The notes beneath the pieces are model-generated. The model made no database searches. It was not told the origin of the DNA and saw only the letters and a list, made by a program, of their open reading frames with translations. Positions 60,641 to 64,000 of a DNA stretch of 64,000 nucleotides are shown in pieces; within the stretch, counting starts at the first letter, position 1, and each line of letters opens with the position of its first letter. The DNA is from Mesorhizobium sophorae (GTDB lineage: Bacteria; Pseudomonadota; Alphaproteobacteria; Rhizobiales; Rhizobiaceae): NCBI RefSeq assembly GCF_002270415.1, contig NZ_NNRI01000013.1, forward strand, positions 124,001-188,000. The letters run 5' to 3'. Position numbers and translations under genes: made by a program.

Positions 60641-61459
60641 TCAGGAGAGAGCTACGGAAGCGACGAGCAGCACGGCGATCTCGCTCAGCTGCTGCAAAGC
60701 GCCGATCGTGTCGCCGGTCTGGCCATCGATCTGGTTGAGGCAAAGGGCGCGGAAGGCGGCAAACAGCAGGCCAAGCAGGACAAGCGCGACAATGGCGCCG
60801 CCGAGCCCAAGCAACAGCAGCGGTATCGCGCCGAGCACGGCACCGGCGATGGCGGTTTCGAACGAGACGGTACCGGCATCCGCCGAGAGACCATCGGACC
60901 GGGCCGGGGGCAAAAGATGCATGAAGGCGCCCAGCACGCCGCGCGAGGCGGCATGTGCGGCCACGAGAGCGAAGAGGGCCTGCGTGGGTTCGACGAATTC
61001 CTGCAGCGCGCTCCAGCGGATCAGCAGCGACAGAACGAGTGCTGCGGCACCGTAGGCGCCAATGCGGCTGTCGCGCATGATGTCGAGTTTGCGGCCGCGC
61101 GATTTGCCGCCACCAAAGCCATCGGCGACGTCGGACAGCCCATCCTCATGCAGGCAGCCGGTGGTGAGCACGGTTGCCACAAGGGCAAGGGCCGCCGCCG
61201 GGCCCATGGCGAGGCCAAACCGTTCCGCCGTGGCAAAGACGATGGCGCCGATCAGGCCGACGACAAGGCCGGCGACCGGGGCGGCCCAGATCGCGGCTGC
61301 AAGGCTGCGGCCGCGAAAGTCGAAGACGGGCAGCGGCAGCCGGGTGAAGAAGACCAGGCAAAGCGCGATATCGCTAGGGATTTGCCGGGGCGAACGGCTG
61401 AAGTTCTGGAATTTGAGCCGGATTTCTTCCCAAAACCGGCTGCCATTTTTCGGGATCAT
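60641..61459 (-). CDS. cobS: Adenosylcobinamide-GDP ribazoletransferase (cobalamin synthase)
   Basis: CobS (CobV in the aerobic nomenclature) joins alpha-ribazole to adenosylcobinamide-GDP in the membrane. The 272-residue protein has several membrane spans and the conserved segments LCLVFFTRLPLPVF, GCLHEDGLSDVADGFGGGKSRGRKLDIMRDSRIGAYG and LPPARSDGLSADAG. No ATG, GTG or TTG lies between the chosen ATG at 61459 and the family core, so the start is fixed. The first 13 codons are part of a dispersed palindrome (61421-61463). Confidence 0.93.
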   Translation of the reverse strand: MIPKNGSRFWEEIRLKFQNFSRSPRQIPSDIALCLVFFTRLPLPVFDFRGRSLAAAIWAAPVAGLVVGLIGAIVFATAERFGLAMGPAAALALVATVLTTGCLHEDGLSDVADGFGGGKSRGRKLDIMRDSRIGAYGAAALVLSLLIRWSALQEFVEPTQALFALVAAHAASRGVLGAFMHLLPPARSDGLSADAGTVSFETAIAGAVLGAIPLLLLGLGGAIVALVLLGLLFAAFRALCLNQIDGQTGDTIGALQQLSEIAVLLVASVALS

Positions 61460-61463
61460 GCTC
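61421..61463. repeat. Dispersed palindrome, partial copy 2, inside the cobS 5' end
   Basis: Bases 61421-61463 align with 58537-58579 with only scattered mismatches and share AAAACCGG and TTTTCGGGATCATGCTC exactly. The outer left arm is missing. It provides the ATG and first codons of cobS and touches the cobB stop at 61463. Confidence 0.8.
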
Positions 61464-62776
61464 TAGCCCCTCGCAATGGCGTGGAAGAAGGTGCCGCTGA
61501 CATGGCCGCGCCGGTAACCCGAGGCGCCAATGGGGTTGCCCTGGCCGTCGGCGAGGTCGGCCAGCGGCTCGTCATAGCCCGTCGCGATCATCTGCGCATA
61601 ATGGAATTCGTGCCCGCGGATCAGTGCACCTTGCGCGCCCAACGGACAATCGGTGCGAAGCCGTGCCTCGCGGTAACCGAGATTCATCTTGCGTTTGGCA
61701 AAGCTGGTGGAGTGACCGAGCAAGCCGAGCATTCCGTGCGTTTCGCCCGACGCGTCCTCCAGGGCTTCGCCAAGCACCATGAAGCCACCGCACTCGCCAT
61801 GGATGGGCTTCGTCGCGGCGAATCTCGTCATTCCGGCGCGGAAATTTGTCGCTGCGGCGAGCTTACCGGCATGGAGTTCGGGATAGCCGCCGGGCAGCCA
61901 GCAGACATCGCAGCCTTCGTCGGGTCCGTCGTCGGCGAGCGGCGAGAACGGGACGATCTCGGCGCCGGCCTTGCGCCAGGAGGCCGCCACATGCGGATAG
62001 AGGAAGGTGAAAGCGGCATCTTCAGCCAGTGCAATGCGCTGGCCGGGCGGCGATAGCGCGTCGTCAAAGCCGCCCGGCGCCGGGGTGAGGGGGGTCGCCA
62101 AGGCCATGATGACATCGAGATCGAGCGACTTTTCCGCCATGTCGGCCAGCCGGTCGAGATGCGCCATCAGGTCGTCGTATTCGCCGGCCTGGACGAGGCC
62201 GAGATGGCGCTCGGGCAGGTTCAGCGTCGGATCGCGCAGGATGGCGCCGACGACGGGCAGGCCGAGCGCCTCGATGGCATCGCCGGAGAGCCGGCGGTGG
62301 CGCTCGCTGCCCAGCCGGTTGAGCACTACGCCAGCCATGCGCACATGAGGATCGTAGGTGGCAAACCCCTTGGCGACAGCGGCCGCAGTGGTCGACTGGC
62401 CGGAAACGTCGAGGACCAGCAGCACCGGCAGGCCATAGAGGCGGGCGAGGTCGGCTGCGGAGCCGGTGCGGCCGGGAGCCGCCGGAATGCCGTCGAACAG
62501 CCCCATGGCGCTTTCGAGGATGACGAAGTCGGTGTCGTCAGCCGCTTGCGCGGCCAGTGCGTTGAGCAGCGATGGCGGCATCGCCCAGCTGTCGAGATTG
62601 ACGCCGGACAGCCCCGTGGCGGCGGTGTGGAAGCCGGGATCGATATAGTCGGGGCCTGACTTGGCGCCGCGTACTTTCAAGCCCCGCCGGGTCAGCGCGC
62701 GCAGGATGCCGATGGTGACGCTGGTCTTGCCCGAGCCGGAACGCGGCGCGCCGATGATGATGGCGCGGGCGCTCAC
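61463..62776 (-). CDS. cobB: Cobyrinic/hydrogenobyrinic acid a,c-diamide synthase
   Basis: CobB (CbiA) amidates the a and c side chains of hydrogenobyrinic acid with glutamine and ATP. The 437-residue protein has the P-loop GAPRSGSGKTSVT (about 9-21), and a C-terminal glutamine amidotransferase domain with the catalytic Cys in GECGGFMVLGEAL and CWLPGGYPELHAGKL. It lies four bases from cobS downstream, and its start overlaps the cobA stop upstream (ATGA-type). Confidence 0.95.
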   Translation of the reverse strand: MSARAIIIGAPRSGSGKTSVTIGILRALTRRGLKVRGAKSGPDYIDPGFHTAATGLSGVNLDSWAMPPSLLNALAAQAADDTDFVILESAMGLFDGIPAAPGRTGSAADLARLYGLPVLLVLDVSGQSTTAAAVAKGFATYDPHVRMAGVVLNRLGSERHRRLSGDAIEALGLPVVGAILRDPTLNLPERHLGLVQAGEYDDLMAHLDRLADMAEKSLDLDVIMALATPLTPAPGGFDDALSPPGQRIALAEDAAFTFLYPHVAASWRKAGAEIVPFSPLADDGPDEGCDVCWLPGGYPELHAGKLAAATNFRAGMTRFAATKPIHGECGGFMVLGEALEDASGETHGMLGLLGHSTSFAKRKMNLGYREARLRTDCPLGAQGALIRGHEFHYAQMIATGYDEPLADLADGQGNPIGASGYRRGHVSGTFFHAIARG

Positions 62777-63591
62777 GGGTTGCCCGCCAGTGCCGCGCGC
62801 ATGGCAACGATGCCGCCAACGACGATCAGCGCCGGCGAGGTCAGCCCGGCGGCGGCGGCTTCCTCGGCAATGGTGGCCAGCGTGGCGACGACGGTCTGTT
62901 CCTGCGGCGTCGTCGCGGCAACGATGACTGCCGCCGGCGTCGACGGCGCCAGCCCACCGTCGAGCAGTGCGGCGGCGATGAGGGGCAGATTGGCCATGCC
63001 CATATAGACCACGACCGGCTGGCCGGTGCGGGCGATTGCGCCCCAGTCGATATCGTCATCGGAACCGGCGGCGTGGCCGGTGGCCAGGATCACCGCCTTG
63101 TTGATGCCGCGCATGGTGGCGGGGATGCCGGTCGCGGCCAGCGCGCTCAGCCCCGATGTCAGGCCGGGCAGTACGCGGAACGGGATCTGTTCCCGCGCCA
63201 GTGCCAAGGCTTCTTCACCGCCACGGCCGAAAATATAGGGATCGCCGCCCTTCAGCCTGACGACGCGGCGACCTTCGCGCGCCAGCCGGACCAGCAGGGC
63301 GGTGATGTCGTCCTGCTTCATCGAGGGTTTTCCGCCGCGCTTGCCGGCGAAGAAAAGCTCGGCGTTTGCGGCAACAGCGACGACATCGGAAGAGACCAGC
63401 GCGTCGTAGACCAGCGCATCCGCCTCGGCCAAAGCCGCCAGCACTTCCAGGGTCAGGCAGCCGGGGTCGCCCGGGCCGGCGCCGGCCAGCCAGACATGGC
63501 CGGGCTCAAGGCGGCGCGGCTTGAAATTCAGCCGGGACAACGCCTGCTCGAGCGTGGCGTTCTCGCCCTTGTTCCTGGTGCTGCCGCTCAC
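62773..63591 (-). CDS. cobA: Uroporphyrinogen-III C-methyltransferase (GTG start)
   Basis: CobA methylates uroporphyrinogen III at C2 and C7 to give precorrin-2, the branch point to cobalamin and siroheme. The 272-residue protein has VWLAGAGPGDPGCLTLEVLAAL, VVRLKGGDPYIFGRGGEEALAL and VPGLTSGLSALAATGIP (approximately). Its start is the GTG at 63591, which overlaps the cobM stop (GTGA). The frame extends upstream inside cobM but is noncoding there. Confidence 0.93.
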   Translation of the reverse strand: MSGSTRNKGENATLEQALSRLNFKPRRLEPGHVWLAGAGPGDPGCLTLEVLAALAEADALVYDALVSSDVVAVAANAELFFAGKRGGKPSMKQDDITALLVRLAREGRRVVRLKGGDPYIFGRGGEEALALAREQIPFRVLPGLTSGLSALAATGIPATMRGINKAVILATGHAAGSDDDIDWGAIARTGQPVVVYMGMANLPLIAAALLDGGLAPSTPAAVIVAATTPQEQTVVATLATIAEEAAAAGLTSPALIVVGGIVAMRAALAGNP

Positions 63592-64000
63592 AATCCGTCC
63601 CGTCCGCGAAAGCGCCGCTGGTAATGGGCGTCGTATAATGAACTCTCGCCAAAGCCTTCCGCCGCCAGCGAACGGCCGACGAAGATGATCGCCGTGCGCT
63701 CCATCGGATCGGCGGCGAGTTGTGCCTCGATTGTTTCCAGCGTGCCAGTCAGCACGCGCTCGTCCGGCCAGGAGGCGCGGAAGACGATCGCCACCGGGCA
63801 ATCCCCGCCATAGTACGGCGTCAGCTCGGCGACGACGCGGTCGATGGCGTGGATGGCAAGGTGAATGGCGAGCGTGGCGCCGGTGCGGCCGAAACCGGCC
63901 AGCGTTTCTCCAGGCGGCATCTTTGAGGCGCGGCCGGAGATGCGGGTCAGCACCAGGCTTTGCGCGACTTCGGGAATGGTCAGCTCGCGGCGAAGTGCTG
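63588..64000 (-). CDS. cobM: Precorrin-4 C(11)-methyltransferase, 3' part (cut by window edge)
   Basis: CobM methylates C11 of precorrin-4 to give precorrin-5. About 137 C-terminal residues are visible, including LTIPEVAQSLVLTRISGRASKMPPGETL and VAIVFRASWPDERVLTGTLETIEAQL, both typical of the family. The start lies beyond 64000. Its stop overlaps the cobA start, so the cob genes form one transcription unit read toward lower coordinates. Confidence 0.93.
   Translation of the reverse strand, partial: ALRRELTIPEVAQSLVLTRISGRASKMPPGETLAGFGRTGATLAIHLAIHAIDRVVAELTPYYGGDCPVAIVFRASWPDERVLTGTLETIEAQLAADPMERTAIIFVGRSLAAEGFGESSLYDAHYQRRFRGRDGL

Overview
The window is a stretch of a GC-rich alphaproteobacterial chromosome, most likely Mesorhizobium or a close relative in Rhizobiales. 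The evidence is the aerobic (Pseudomonas denitrificans type) cobalamin gene set, a BA14K-family protein, a one-domain ModE regulator, a PcfJ-like protein, and a dispersed palindrome with GATCATGCTC arms of the kind common in that genus. The genus is inferred from content and recall, not from a marker gene comparison. Coding density is high and most genes sit in short operons. Both window edges cut genes: modA on the left and cobM on the right.

Layout. 1-2.9 kb: molybdate uptake modABC and a ModE-like regulator with a candidate Mo-box. 3.2-6.6 kb: a methyltransferase, cobF, a DUF4424 protein and folA. 6.7-10.8 kb: membrane and periplasmic protein quality control (hflK, hflC, DUF2065, a Deg protease). 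10.8-16.2 kb: GNAT, serB, miaA, a diguanylate cyclase and a HerA-like ATPase. 16.3-17.7 kb: XRE-cupin regulator, a small protein and a GNAT. 17.7-20.5 kb: a divergent LysR gene and a two-gene operon best read as tmpA-tmpB, a 2-trimethylaminoethylphosphonate to glycine betaine pathway. 21.0-24.1 kb: a frameshifted PcfJ-like gene and an FMO-type flavoprotein. 24.3-27.7 kb: ilvI-ilvN behind a leader peptide and attenuator, then a LysE-type exporter. 27.9-32.4 kb: an RND efflux pair. 32.4-34.0 kb: a cobalt-type nitrile hydratase operon. 34.2-36.6 kb: a RecD-like helicase, a STAS-like protein and pdxJ. 36.7-40.8 kb: tandem kup genes with identical 3' ends. 40.8-47.5 kb: redox enzymes interleaved with HxlR, MarR and TetR regulators, each beside a clear palindromic operator. 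47.5-50.2 kb: ilvC, whose terminator hairpin has been hit by an IS1182-family element. 50.3-54.1 kb: BA14K protein, EEP-family protein, Nudix protein, ArsR and SRPBCC. 54.2-57.5 kb: a MacAB-type exporter. 57.6-58.7 kb: phzF and tRNA-Lys(CTT). 58.8-64 kb: an AT-richer orphan gene and the cobM-cobA-cobB-cobS-cobT operon.

The strongest second-look items are the ilv leader and attenuator, the palindrome-targeted IS in the ilvC terminator plus a 39-bp copy of the ilvC tail, gene conversion between the two kup genes, the TmpAB pair with all PhnZ-type metal ligands, a triple MarR operator built into a consensus promoter, two probably leaderless regulator genes whose start codon lies inside an operator-like palindrome, and a cobS gene whose start codon comes from a dispersed repeat.
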